DNA of 64,000 nucleotides from Verrucomicrobiaceae bacterium (GCA_016795465.1 JAEUHK010000107.1:1-64000), one strand, 5' to 3'; shown: positions 7,951 to 16,209, counted from the first letter of the stretch. The notes: generated from the letters alone by a model not told the origin. Numbers and translations are program-made.

Positions 7951-10320
7951 ATGAGCAAAAAAGCACGCTCCTCGAAACCATTGACCAAACGATTTGCTCA
8001 GGCCCCGGCTGCTGGAGAGGACGCCGACCGTTGGCGCATCGCGCTCGAGAGCGCCGGGGACGGCATGTGGGACTGGCATCTGCCGAGCAATTCGGTGATC
8101 TACTCCGACCGGTGGAAGACCATGCTGGGCTACGACCCGAGTGAGATTGGTAATGGGTTTCAGGAGTGGCAAAGCCGCGTTCATCCTGACGATCTGCCCG
8201 GTGTGCTCGAGCAGGTTCACTCTTATCTGGTGCGCCAGTCACAGGCCTACTCGGTGGAGTTTCGCATGCAGTGCAAGGATGGCGGCTGGAAGTGGATCCT
8301 GGCGAGGGGCCTGGTCACCAGCCGTGATGAGGAGGGGCGGCCTGTGCATATCATCGGTACCCACACAGACATTTCCGCGTGGCGGGCTGCACAGCAGCGC
8401 GAGTCAGGCATCCTGCGGATGATCATCGAAGGGAAGCCGCTGAATGAGGTGCTGAATGTGATCGTGCGCGGAGTGGAGGAGTCTCTTCCAGGGCTCATCG
8501 GATGCCTGATGCTGCTGGATGAGCAGACCGGATCGCTGCAGGTCATGGCAGGCGAGCGTTTGCCGGCTTATTTCCGCAAAGGTTTGGATGGCATGCGTCC
8601 GGGGCCGCAGGAGGCATGCTCGGGGCGTGTGATGCACTTTGGTGGGCGGATGGTCACACGCAGCATCGCGGATGATCCATGCTGGAAGCATCTCCGGGCA
8701 CTGGCTGCACGTGCGAAACTCCAGTCCTGCTGGGCGGATCCGGTGCGCAGCGGCTCGGGAAGCCTGCTCGGTGCGCTGGCCTGCTATCGAAAGCAGGCGC
8801 ATGTGCCCACGGTGGCGGAATTGAGCGCGGTGGAGTCCGCGGCGCAACTGGTGGCCGTGGCGCTGGATCATCATCGGGCGCTGGCATCCCTCCGGGAGAG
8901 CGAGGAACGTTACGCACGAGCCATCAGCGCCAGCACGGATGGCCTTTGGGACTGGGACATGCGGAGTGACAAGGTCTATCTCTCGCCCCGCTGGAAACAA
9001 ATGCTCGGTTACGAGCCCGATGAGCTGCCGGACAGCCGTCAAACTGCGTTCCTGGGCCGCCTCCACCCGGACGATGTGTCCCGTGTAAAGGCGGCGAGGC
9101 AGGCTCACCTCAAGCATGGCGCTCCCTATCAGGTGGAGCTGCGCCTGAAGACAAAGAGCGGCGTGTACAAATGGTTCATCGCGCGAGGGCAGGCGCTGTT
9201 CGATGACAAAGGGCGGGCGGTGCGCATGACCGGCACTCTGTCGGACATTGATGACCGTAAAAAAGCCGAGGCAGCACTGCAGGAGACAGAGCGGTTCAAC
9301 AAAACCGTGCTCCAGCAGACCTCAGCGTTGATCCTTGTCATGGATGATCAGGGCCGTTTCACCCATGTGAACCAGGCGGTGATCGATCTGCTGGGCTACA
9401 AGGAGGAGGAGATCATCGGGCGTGATCCTTGGGTGGCAGGGCTGCTGGATGCTCATGAGGTGCCGCAATCCCGCAAACGCTTCGAAAACCTGCTCGGCGA
9501 CAAGCACAATCCCCCGGTGGAGCTGCGCATCCACGCCAAGGATGGCCGGGTGTTCCAGGCCGAGATCCGCAGCACGCCCCTGCTTGGTGCGGATGGGTCG
9601 CTGCAGAGCATCATCATCACCGGCACGGACATCACGGTGCGCCGCCAGTTGGAGCATGAGGTCATCCGTGTGGCAGAGGAGGAGCAGGCCACCATTGGTC
9701 ACAATCTGCATGATGGAATCGGCCAGACGCTCACCGGCATTCACTCCCTCACGCTGCAACTGGAGAACGAGCTCCAGGGCGAGCACAAGAAGTCCGCCGC
9801 GCGCATCGGCGAACTGCTGCAGCTGGCGGTGGCGGAGGTGCGGCGCATGTCGCACGGGCTTTCACCAGTGTCGGTGCGGCATCGCGGGCTCGCAGGCGGG
9901 CTGAGACTGCTCGCGGAGACCATCAGCACCGATTTCCGCGTGAAGACCACCTGTGAGGTTGATGCCGGTGTGCAGATCGGCGATCCAGAACGCGAGGCCA
10001 ACCTCTACCGCATCGCCCAGGAGGCGGTGAACAACGCCCTCCGCCATGGAAATCCCCGCCACATCATCATCAGCTTGAAACAGCTCACCGCTTCGCACGC
10101 CGGGCTGGAGGTGCGGGACGACGGCCGCGGGATGAAACTGAACCAGAACAAGGGCAATGGCATCGGCCTGCGTGTCATGCGCTACCGCTCGGATCTGATC
10201 GGTGGCGAGCTGAGCATTCGTGCCGCCCCGAAACGCGGTGTGCGGGTGACGTGCTGCTTTCCCTGCGCGATAACGGTCAAGCCTGACCAAAAGCCACCGC
10301 GCCGCCGCTCGAAGAAGTAA
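7951..10320 (+). CDS. cytoplasmic PAS-GAF-PAS-PAS sensor histidine kinase (HisKA_3 type)
   Basis: A 789-aa kinase starting at the ATG at 7951 (MSKKARSS); the reading frame stays open upstream into the preceding gene. No membrane segment is visible. Order: PAS_3 domain (about 25-145, WDWHLPSNSVIYS), GAF (about 165-310), second PAS_3 (about 330-440, WDWDMRSDKVYLS), third PAS (about 450-570), then an NarX-like dimerisation domain with GHNLHDGIGQ carrying the phospho-accepting His, and an HATPase with AQEAVNNALRHG, DDGRGM and GNGIGLRVM. Such kinases normally phosphorylate NarL-type regulators, but no response regulator is adjacent, so it is an orphan here. The GAF and PAS domains suggest redox or small-molecule sensing. 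Confidence 0.9.
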   Translation: MSKKARSSKPLTKRFAQAPAAGEDADRWRIALESAGDGMWDWHLPSNSVIYSDRWKTMLGYDPSEIGNGFQEWQSRVHPDDLPGVLEQVHSYLVRQSQAYSVEFRMQCKDGGWKWILARGLVTSRDEEGRPVHIIGTHTDISAWRAAQQRESGILRMIIEGKPLNEVLNVIVRGVEESLPGLIGCLMLLDEQTGSLQVMAGERLPAYFRKGLDGMRPGPQEACSGRVMHFGGRMVTRSIADDPCWKHLRALAARAKLQSCWADPVRSGSGSLLGALACYRKQAHVPTVAELSAVESAAQLVAVALDHHRALASLRESEERYARAISASTDGLWDWDMRSDKVYLSPRWKQMLGYEPDELPDSRQTAFLGRLHPDDVSRVKAARQAHLKHGAPYQVELRLKTKSGVYKWFIARGQALFDDKGRAVRMTGTLSDIDDRKKAEAALQETERFNKTVLQQTSALILVMDDQGRFTHVNQAVIDLLGYKEEEIIGRDPWVAGLLDAHEVPQSRKRFENLLGDKHNPPVELRIHAKDGRVFQAEIRSTPLLGADGSLQSIIITGTDITVRRQLEHEVIRVAEEEQATIGHNLHDGIGQTLTGIHSLTLQLENELQGEHKKSAARIGELLQLAVAEVRRMSHGLSPVSVRHRGLAGGLRLLAETISTDFRVKTTCEVDAGVQIGDPEREANLYRIAQEAVNNALRHGNPRHIIISLKQLTASHAGLEVRDDGRGMKLNQNKGNGIGLRVMRYRSDLIGGELSIRAAPKRGVRVTCCFPCAITVKPDQKPPRRRSKK

Positions 10321-10328
10321 AAGTGGGC

Positions 10329-11291
10329 TTACTCCATCAGCCGCTTCACCGTCGGCTCGATCGCCTCGGCCCAGATGCGGTAGCCTTTTTCATTCGGGTG
10401 GAGGAAATCGGGCATGATGTCCTTCGTGATCAAGCCGTCGGCGGTGAGGAATTTCGCGCCGATGTCGAGGAAGGTCACGTTTGGCGTGCCATCGAGCTTC
10501 GCGATGAGTTGATTCACGGCAGCGAGCTTTTCGCGCTGCGGCCCGGGCTTTTCACCACGCGGGAAAATACCCAGCAGGAGGATTTTCGACTGCGGCAGCT
10601 TCAGATTTAGCTCCGCGACGATGGCGGTGATGCCTGCGGCGATGTCCGCAGCCTCGCAGGTGCCGCTGTTGTTCGTGCCGATCATCACCACGACGAGTTT
10701 CGGCGCGATGCCGTCCACCGCGCCGTGCTGGAGCCGCCAAAGCACGTTTTCCGTCTTGTCCCAGCCAAAGCCGAGGTTTCCGGCGTTTCGTGGTGCATAA
10801 AACTCGCCCCAGGTCTGCTGGCCGCGCAGCGCGTAGCTGTCGAACTTCTCGCCGCCGAAGAAATGCGTGATCGAGTCGCCGATGAAGAGGATTTGCGGCT
10901 TCGCGCGCTTCACGGCGGCACTGGTAAGCTCATGGCGTTTTTTCCAATCATACTGCGGCCAGCTTCGATCCTGCGTCACAGGCACCACGGTGCTCGGAAG
11001 CGGTTTTTGACCGGCAATCGGCTCAAAGTTCATGCTGGCGACTTCGCTCATCGTTTTGCGATCCGCCGAAAAAGCGCGCGCTTTGACCAAACCGCCGCCT
11101 GGCAGTGAAATCGGCGCGAGATACGGATTCGACTTCGCGATGGGATCGGCCTCATTGATCGTGTAGAGCACGTTTTCGCCCGTGAGCGTGACCGTGCCGC
11201 TCGCATCCCGCTGAATCTGCGGCGGTGCGAGTTTCGTGAGCGTTTCCGCGTGCAAAGAAGCAGCGGCGAGGAGGATAAGGAGGGTGCGCAT
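10329..11291 (-). CDS. secreted SGNH/GDSL-family acylhydrolase
   Basis: A 320-aa protein with a signal peptide (1-15, ending SLHA). Residues 20-95 resemble the small beta-sandwich found at the end of hexosaminidases (TVTLTGENVLYTINEADP ... VKARAFSADRKTMSEVAS). The SGNH hydrolase follows: block I FIGDSIT with Ser140, block III IGTNNSG, and block V DFLHPNEKGY with the catalytic Asp/His pair. This is the platelet-activating-factor-acetylhydrolase-like or carbohydrate esterase type. Likely function: deacetylation of a polysaccharide or glycoside (inference). It converges on the histidine kinase with only 8 bp between the stops. Confidence 0.88.
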   Translation of the reverse strand: MRTLLILLAAASLHAETLTKLAPPQIQRDASGTVTLTGENVLYTINEADPIAKSNPYLAPISLPGGGLVKARAFSADRKTMSEVASMNFEPIAGQKPLPSTVVPVTQDRSWPQYDWKKRHELTSAAVKRAKPQILFIGDSITHFFGGEKFDSYALRGQQTWGEFYAPRNAGNLGFGWDKTENVLWRLQHGAVDGIAPKLVVVMIGTNNSGTCEAADIAAGITAIVAELNLKLPQSKILLLGIFPRGEKPGPQREKLAAVNQLIAKLDGTPNVTFLDIGAKFLTADGLITKDIMPDFLHPNEKGYRIWAEAIEPTVKRLME

Positions 11292-11311
11292 GGTGGTGGG
11301 CAGGATGGATT

Positions 11312-11342
11312 ACACCGCGGAGATTGGAAGGGCCGCAGAGAT
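11312..11342 (+). repeat. CACCGCGGAGAT-type dispersed repeat, copy 1
   Basis: This 31-bp stretch begins ACACCGCGGAGATTGGAAG and ends GCCGCAGAGAT. It resembles the arms at 12236-12269 and 12354-12385, so copies lie on both sides of the GxxExxY gene. Confidence 0.6.
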
Positions 11343-11354
11343 TTTGTTTTGGGA

Positions 11355-12215
11355 TCAGATGAGATGATGAGGACCGGAATCTCGACGGGTCAGGCCAATC
11401 TGGCGAAGGCCGTCTTTGAGGCGCACGGCGTTGAAATTGAAAATGAAGCCGCGTTCCCAGCCTGCGAGGCGTATTTGGGAACGAAATCGGGCTTCATGAA
11501 GGGGAGAAATCTCGTCCACGGACAGAATGAGCAGGGGGAGCCACGAGCCGGATGGGAATTCCAAAGCCAGTTCGATCTCCAGTGGGTGTTCGAGGTCCAG
11601 GCCGTCCATGGAGATAGAGCGTTGCAGGTTCTGGTGAACGCGGGCGAAGGTTTGGTCGCCGTGACGAAAGTGCTTCTTCACCAGATGAATCATCGCGGTG
11701 ATGTAGGTGGAGCGCAGCAGACCGGGGCCGAGTTTTGAGTGCACACCCAAGGCGCAGTGGATCACTTCACCGATGGGGCCTGCGACCATGGTGCTGGTCT
11801 GCCAAGGTTCATGCGGTGCTAGTTCTTTGCCAAGACCGTTCACGCGGCGCTTGATGCCGTCTTTCAGCATCATGACTTCGAAATTGATCAACAAGCCCAC
11901 CTTGTGGCCGGAAAGTCTCAAGTAGGTGAGCAACTGGGCCTCGTGGATGGGCAGCAAAGCCGTCACGGTCTTTAACTCGATTACGAGCACTCCCTCCACG
12001 ATCAAATCCATGCGATAGCCGCAGTCGAGCATCTCTCCGTCAAAGACCAGCGGCAGCGGAACCTGCCGTTCACATGCGATCCCCTGCCTCAGCAGCGTTT
12101 TGTGCATGGCTTCCTCATACATTGCCTCAGGCTTGCCGGGCCCCAACTTTCGATGCACGGCAATGGCGACGCCGATTACCCTTTCCGTCAGATCATTGTA
12201 TTCATCTTCAGTCAT
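11355..12215 (-). CDS. tandem GxxExxY-family protein (second copy degenerate)
   Basis: A 286-aa protein starting at the ATG at 12215 (MTEDEYNDL). Residues 1-125 are a complete GxxExxY domain: VIGVAIAVHRKLGPG, motif GKPEAMYEEA, then MDLIVEGVLVIELKTV with the acidic and lysine residues of a PD-(D/E)XK-like core, and LLTYLRLSG with LLINFEVMMLKDGI. Residues about 145-286 repeat the pattern (IGEVIHCALGVHSKLGPGL, then IRLAGWERGFIFNFNAVRLKDGL). In the second copy the motif reads GLLRSTY, lacking Glu, and the ExK core is lost. Family members are usually about 125 aa with a single domain. Biochemical function of GxxExxY proteins is not established; a nuclease fold is inferred from the motif. Confidence 0.82.
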   Translation of the reverse strand: MTEDEYNDLTERVIGVAIAVHRKLGPGKPEAMYEEAMHKTLLRQGIACERQVPLPLVFDGEMLDCGYRMDLIVEGVLVIELKTVTALLPIHEAQLLTYLRLSGHKVGLLINFEVMMLKDGIKRRVNGLGKELAPHEPWQTSTMVAGPIGEVIHCALGVHSKLGPGLLRSTYITAMIHLVKKHFRHGDQTFARVHQNLQRSISMDGLDLEHPLEIELALEFPSGSWLPLLILSVDEISPLHEARFRSQIRLAGWERGFIFNFNAVRLKDGLRQIGLTRRDSGPHHLI

Positions 12216-12235
12216 GAGTCGATGTTGGTGTGATC

Positions 12236-12385
12236 GTTTGCACCGCGGAGATGAAAAGGGCGCGGAGGTCTGATTTTTAGGAATGGGCAAGCCAGGGTTG
12301 GCTGCAGTTCCAACGCGGTCATCCTTGCAGCTTTGTCTGTGTCTGAAAATAAATCTCCGCGTCCTTCCGATCTCTGCGGTGCAAC
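12236..12385. repeat. inverted pair of CACCGCGGAGAT-type dispersed repeats
   Basis: Arms at 12236-12269 (core TTGCACCGCGGAGAT) and 12354-12385 (core ATCTCTGCGGTGCAA) face each other across about 85 bp in the gap between the GxxExxY gene start and the end of rsmH. With the copy at 11312-11342 they bracket the GxxExxY gene. Confidence 0.65.
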
Positions 12386-12395
12386 CTTCTGCTGT

Positions 12396-13412
12396 TCATT
12401 TCCGGGCCCAGCGCAGTTTGGCAGGCGCGGCGCGGGGATTCGCACGGATTTCTTCGGCGGAGGGGCGGATGACTTCGTCATTCGTTTCGCGGAAGATGCC
12501 GCCGCGAAGCGCATCGCGGAAAAGGTGCTTTACGCGGCGGTCTTCGCCGCTGTGGAAGGTCAAGATGGCCACGCGACCGCCGGGGCGCAGGCAGTCTGGC
12601 AGTTGATTGAGGAAGGTGTCGAGCGCGGTGAATTCTTCGTTCACGGCGATGCGCAGAGCCTGGAAGACGCGGCGCACGGTGGCCTCGCGTTCTTCTTCAT
12701 CGAGGCGATAGGGCAGCGCGGTGCGGATGGCAGCGGCAAAGGCGCGCGTGGTGGCCTGATCGGTGCCGGCGAGGGCTTGCGCGAGGATTTCGGCGCGCGG
12801 TTCGTCGGCGTTGTCGGTGAGGATGGCCTGCAGTTTGGCGGCGGAGAGCTTTTTCAGGAAGTCACGGGCGCTGAGGCCGCGCTGCGGGTTCATGCGCATG
12901 TCGAGCGGGCCGTCGTGCTTGAAGCTGAAGCCGCGCGAGGGGTTGTCGAACTGCATGCTGGAGCAGCCGAGGTCGGCGAGGATCAAATCCGCGCCATCAT
13001 GCCAGCCGCATTCGTCGATGGCGCGGCGCAGGCCGGCGAAGTTCATGCGTTTGACGATGAGTGCATCCGGCACGGCTTTTTCACGCAGCTTGGCCTCGGT
13101 GCGGACGATTTCGAGCGGGTCCTGGTCGAGGCCGAGGAGGGTGACTCCGGTTTCGAGAAGCGCAGCAGCGTGGCCGCCATTGCCGAGGGTGCAGTCCACG
13201 GCGCGTTCGCCGGGCTGCGGGGCGAGGATTTGCAGGATCTCCGGCAGCAAGATGGGCACATGCATGCCTGCGGGCGTTTTTCCGGCGGCGCGGACTTTCG
13301 CGAGCGTTTCGGCGTCCTGCGCGTGCTCTTTGTATTTCTGCTCAAACTTGCGCGGATTCTTCCCGGAGTAGCGCGGGCGGCGTTTGTGCGGCGTGGCGTG
13401 TATCGGGGCCAT
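12396..13412 (-). CDS. rsmH: 16S rRNA m4C1402 methyltransferase RsmH
   Basis: RsmH N4-methylates C1402 of 16S rRNA using S-adenosylmethionine. Diagnostic segments are HVPILLPEIL, the SAM motif DCTLGNGGHA, LLGLDQDP, LADLGCSSMQFDNPSRGFS, LDMRMN and the C-terminal ILTFHSGEDRRVKHLF. I choose the ATG at 13412 (MAPIHATPHKRRP), about 338 aa, because GAGGGG lies 7-8 nt upstream. A GTG at 13472 would overlap the TGA of the MazG-like gene (GTGA) and add 20 residues, but those residues are encoded by a dispersed palindromic repeat. The usual mraZ-rsmH-ftsL-mur division cluster is absent here. Confidence 0.93.
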   Translation of the reverse strand: MAPIHATPHKRRPRYSGKNPRKFEQKYKEHAQDAETLAKVRAAGKTPAGMHVPILLPEILQILAPQPGERAVDCTLGNGGHAAALLETGVTLLGLDQDPLEIVRTEAKLREKAVPDALIVKRMNFAGLRRAIDECGWHDGADLILADLGCSSMQFDNPSRGFSFKHDGPLDMRMNPQRGLSARDFLKKLSAAKLQAILTDNADEPRAEILAQALAGTDQATTRAFAAAIRTALPYRLDEEEREATVRRVFQALRIAVNEEFTALDTFLNQLPDCLRPGGRVAILTFHSGEDRRVKHLFRDALRGGIFRETNDEVIRPSAEEIRANPRAAPAKLRWARK

Positions 13413-13447
13413 TTCTGGCCCCTCATCAGACGGGGCAGGAATGCCCC
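13405..13447. repeat. double palindrome (GGGGCC..GGCCCC + GGGGCAGGAATGCCCC)
   Basis: Two adjacent palindromes, 13405-13422 and 13432-13447, lie over the start region of rsmH; the preferred ATG (13412-13410) falls inside the first. The same pair in the same order is at 17714-17753, and a single GGGGCATTCCTGCCCC is at 16585-16600. This is a dispersed repeat family. Confidence 0.7.
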
Positions 13448-13468
13448 GGTTACTGGTTTCAGAGTCGC

Positions 13469-13813
13469 TCACAGCTCGTTGTATTTGGCGTTGCTGCCGC
13501 GGGCTTTGGCGACGGGGTAGCGCGTTTCATTGCGCTCGATCTTGTCGAGCATGGCCTGGCCGAGATCGACGCCGAGGTTGTGCGCGAGTTCGAAGAGCAA
13601 AATCCCCACGTCGGCCATCTCGTCCTTGAGTTCGGGCATTTTGTCCTGCACGCGCTGCTCGATCTGGCCGGGCTGCTGCCAGACAAAGTGCTGCAAAAGC
13701 TCGCCAGCCTCCGCGGTGATGGCGATGGCGAGTTCCTTGGGGTTGTGAAACTGCATCCAGTCGCGTGCGTCCCGAAAAGCGAGGATGCGGGCGGTGATTT
13801 GGTCGATGGTCAT
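13469..13813 (-). CDS. MazG-like nucleotide pyrophosphohydrolase (dCTPase/RS21-C6 type)
   Basis: A 114-aa protein starting at the ATG at 13813 (MTIDQITARI). It has the all-alpha NTP pyrophosphatase signature: RDWMQFHNPKELAIAITAEAGELLQ, giving the first metal-binding ExxE, and DEMADVGILLFELA, giving the ExxD. WQQP and the short length fit the single-domain RS21-C6/dCTPase branch, not two-domain MazG. Predicted activity: hydrolysis of (d)NTPs, perhaps modified dCTP, to the monophosphate as pool cleaning. Its stop overlaps the alternative GTG start of rsmH, so the two genes are probably co-transcribed. Confidence 0.88.
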   Translation of the reverse strand: MTIDQITARILAFRDARDWMQFHNPKELAIAITAEAGELLQHFVWQQPGQIEQRVQDKMPELKDEMADVGILLFELAHNLGVDLGQAMLDKIERNETRYPVAKARGSNAKYNEL

Positions 13814-13924
13814 GAGGCAGCCAGCATGCCGGAGAGGGGAGCAAAGAGCAAGCGGGGCAAGATGCGCACAGTGAGTCCCAAGCGAGAATGAGACGCGCCG
13901 CTTCGTTTCAGGGATGCTTTCACC

Positions 13925-14341
13925 ATGAAAACGATCCATTCCCTCGTCCTGCTCCTTGCCGCTGTGTCCTCTCTTTCCGCCGCGGATGAGCCGCCAGTGG
14001 ACTTTGTGAAGCACGTGAAGCCCATTCTCGCCGACCGCTGTGTCGAGTGCCATCACAGCGAGTCGATGCTCGGTGATCTCAATCTGCAAAGCCGCAAGCT
14101 GGCCTTCCGCAAGCGCACCGGCGGTCCCGTCATCGCCCCCGGCCGGCCGGAGAGCAGCCTCCTGCTCATGACCCTCACGCTTCCCGCCAAAGATAAAAAG
14201 GCCATGCCCGCCACCGGCCACCGCATCCCGATGGACGAGGTGAACCTCATCCGCCGCTGGATCAAGGAAGGCGCGAAATGGCCGGAAGGGGATGAAGGAT
14301 TCATCCCGGCGAAGAAGGCGTCAAAGGAGAAGGATGTGTGA
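13925..14341 (+). CDS. small secreted Planctomycete-type cytochrome c (PSCyt1-like)
   Basis: A 138-aa protein with a signal peptide (about 1-19, ending SLSAA). The mature part opens with DFVKHVKPILADRCVECHHSE, holding the single CxxCH haem site (CVECH), and continues with LGDLNLQSR, GPVIAPGRPESSLLLM and the closing MDEVNLIRRWIKEGAKWP helix. That is the whole pattern of the Planctomycete cytochrome C (PSCyt1) domain, here as a stand-alone protein. In family members this domain is normally fused to DUF1549/DUF1553 proteins. A second stand-alone copy, a lipoprotein, is at 48276-48692. Likely periplasmic electron carrier or binding module; partner unknown. Confidence 0.85.
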   Translation: MKTIHSLVLLLAAVSSLSAADEPPVDFVKHVKPILADRCVECHHSESMLGDLNLQSRKLAFRKRTGGPVIAPGRPESSLLLMTLTLPAKDKKAMPATGHRIPMDEVNLIRRWIKEGAKWPEGDEGFIPAKKASKEKDV

Positions 14342-14362
14342 CCCTGCGGGAATGAGGAAATC

Positions 14363-14416
14363 AGAATGGCGAATGAGGAAGGCCGGCCCCGGCCCTGTTT
14401 TGTCATTCGCCATTCT
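14363..14416. repeat. 14-bp perfect inverted repeat between cytochrome and sulfatase
   Basis: AGAATGGCGAATGA (14363-14376) and TCATTCGCCATTCT (14403-14416) are perfect reverse complements with a 26-nt GC-rich spacer. Located after the cytochrome stop and before the sulfatase start; may fold in RNA as a terminator-like hairpin, but no U-tract follows. Confidence 0.55.
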
Positions 14417-14469
14417 TCTCGCCCATATCGAGCGCAAGACAGGGCGGTTGTTCGCGTTCACGGCGGACC

Positions 14470-15870
14470 ATGACCCGACTTGTTGCCTGTTTCCTTGCTC
14501 TTTGCTCGTTTGCGGCTGCGCAGACGAAGCCGGACGTGCTCTTCATTGCCGTTGATGATCTCAATGACTGGGTCACCCACCTCGGCGGCCATCCGCAGAC
14601 GAAGACGCCGAACATCGACCGCCTCGTGGCGCGAGGCACCGCGTTCACGAATTCGCACTGCGCCGCTCCCGCGTGCAATCCATCGCGTGCGGCGCTCATG
14701 AGCGGCCTGCGTCCGTGGCAGACCGGCATTTACACCAATGGCGATCCTGCCCAGGGCGTGCTGAAGAATGTCGTCACCATCAACCGGCACTTTTTGGCCA
14801 ATGGCTACCACACCCTCGGCGGCGGGAAGATTTACCACAACCACAGCGCCGAGGGCCGCACGGATGGCTGGACGGAGTGGGCGGGGCTTTTCCCCAGCAT
14901 CAACGACCACGATGCGAACCTGAACGGGCTGAAGCGCGGCCACTTTGACTGGGGCGCGGTCAAGGCGAAGACCGAGGAGATGGGCGACTACAAATCGACC
15001 GACTGGGCGATCAACCAGCTCAAGACCGCGCCCACGGACAAGCCGCTCTTCCTCGCCCTCGGCTACATCAAGCCGCACCTCCCGTGGTATGTGCCGCAGA
15101 TGTATTATGACCGCTTCCCGCTCGATTCGATCCAGCTTCCGGTGACCAAGGAGGGAGACCTGAGCGATGTGCCGGCCGCCGGTGTGAAAATGGCGGGGCC
15201 GGAAGGCGATCACGCATCTGTTTTGAAGGGCGATCAGTGGAAGAAGGCCGTGCAGGCCTACCTGGCCACCATTTCGTTCCTCGACGATCAAGTCGGCCGT
15301 TTGCTCGATGGCCTTGATGCGAGCCCGCGGAAGGACAAAACCATCATCGTGTGGTGGACGGACCATGGCTGGCATCTCGGTGAAAAGGAGCACTGGCGGA
15401 AGTTTGCCCTGTGGGAGGAGGCCACGCGCACCTCGATGGCCATCGTGGCTCCGGGTGTGACGAAAGCGGGCACGAAGTGTGATGCGCCGGTCGATTACAC
15501 GAATCTGTATCCGACGATTTGCGAGCTGACGGGCCTGCCGGTGCCGGAGCATGTGAAGGGCGCGTCTTTGATGCCGCTGCTGCGTGATCCCGCCGCGAAA
15601 TGGGATGGCGTGGCCGTGTGCACGCACGGCAAGGGCAACCACGCGGTGCGTGATGCGCAGTGGCGCTATATTCGCTACGCGGACGGCAGCGAGGAGCTCT
15701 ACGATCACTCGAAAGACCCTTATGAATGGACCAATCTCGCCGGCGAGGTCGGCATGAGCGAGGTAAAGGCACGCCTCGCAGCCGTCTTGCCCAAAGAAGA
15801 GATCAAACCCACCTCCGGCGGCAAAGGCGGCAAAGGTGACGGCGAGAAGAAGGGGAAGAAAAAGAAGTGA
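14470..15870 (+). CDS. secreted sulfatase, iduronate-2-sulfatase-like
   Basis: A 466-aa type I sulfatase. A signal peptide (1-18) precedes the metal-binding DVLFIAVDDLNDW (Asp29/Asp30). The formylglycine motif is CNPSRAALMSG with Cys69, so an anaerobic or FGE-type maturase must act on it. GIYTNGDP, GYIKPHLPWYVPQ and the WWTDHGWHLGEKEHW metal/catalytic block match iduronate-2-sulfatase-like members (S1_7). The C-terminus ends in a Gly/Lys tail (KGGKGDGEKKGKKKK) shared in style with the other sulfatase at 56079-57485. Likely hydrolyses sulfate esters on uronic or other polysaccharides in the periplasm; exact specificity is not predictable. Confidence 0.92.
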   Translation: MTRLVACFLALCSFAAAQTKPDVLFIAVDDLNDWVTHLGGHPQTKTPNIDRLVARGTAFTNSHCAAPACNPSRAALMSGLRPWQTGIYTNGDPAQGVLKNVVTINRHFLANGYHTLGGGKIYHNHSAEGRTDGWTEWAGLFPSINDHDANLNGLKRGHFDWGAVKAKTEEMGDYKSTDWAINQLKTAPTDKPLFLALGYIKPHLPWYVPQMYYDRFPLDSIQLPVTKEGDLSDVPAAGVKMAGPEGDHASVLKGDQWKKAVQAYLATISFLDDQVGRLLDGLDASPRKDKTIIVWWTDHGWHLGEKEHWRKFALWEEATRTSMAIVAPGVTKAGTKCDAPVDYTNLYPTICELTGLPVPEHVKGASLMPLLRDPAAKWDGVAVCTHGKGNHAVRDAQWRYIRYADGSEELYDHSKDPYEWTNLAGEVGMSEVKARLAAVLPKEEIKPTSGGKGGKGDGEKKGKKKK

Positions 15871-15917
15871 GGCAGCGCGTGGAGCAGAGGGCAGGGCGAA
15901 GGGCGCATGGCGCAAAG

Positions 15918-15977
15918 AGCCAGAGCCACAGAGCCACAGAGCCACAGAGCCACAGAGCCACAGAGCCACAGAGCCAC
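15918..15977 (+). repeat. 8-bp tandem repeat (AGCCACAG)n
   Basis: After a partial AGCCAG, about 6.75 exact copies of the 8-bp unit AGCCACAG run from 15924 to 15977. The array lies 48 bp after the sulfatase stop in the 339-bp gap 15871-16209, which has no convincing gene. Copy number is a likely slippage-variable site. Confidence 0.9.
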
Positions 15978-16209
15978 GGGGCGGAGCACTGAGAGCATTG
16001 CGCCTTGCGCCTTGCGCTTAGCGCTCTGCTCAAACCCCTTGCTTTGTTCTTCAAACGGGACGAGGGGCAGGCTCCGCAGTCCACCTGAAGCAGGCAGACC
16101 GAGCTGTTCATCAGGTGTTTCTTTGGATTCGTTGGTGTTCTGAAATCCGAAGATCGGAGGCTGGCCGTGCATGCATCGAGGGGGGCTGCCTTTTAGAAAG
16201 ACAACGATA

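Noticed and set aside
13472..13472. GTG at 13472 as the rsmH start
   Set aside because: Kept only as an alternative: the added residues come from a dispersed palindromic repeat, and a better ribosome site precedes the ATG at 13412.
14458..15969. A 503-aa minus-strand frame over the sulfatase
   Set aside because: Antisense shadow; its start lies in the AGCCACAG repeat, giving a repetitive MALWLCGSVALWLCG start.
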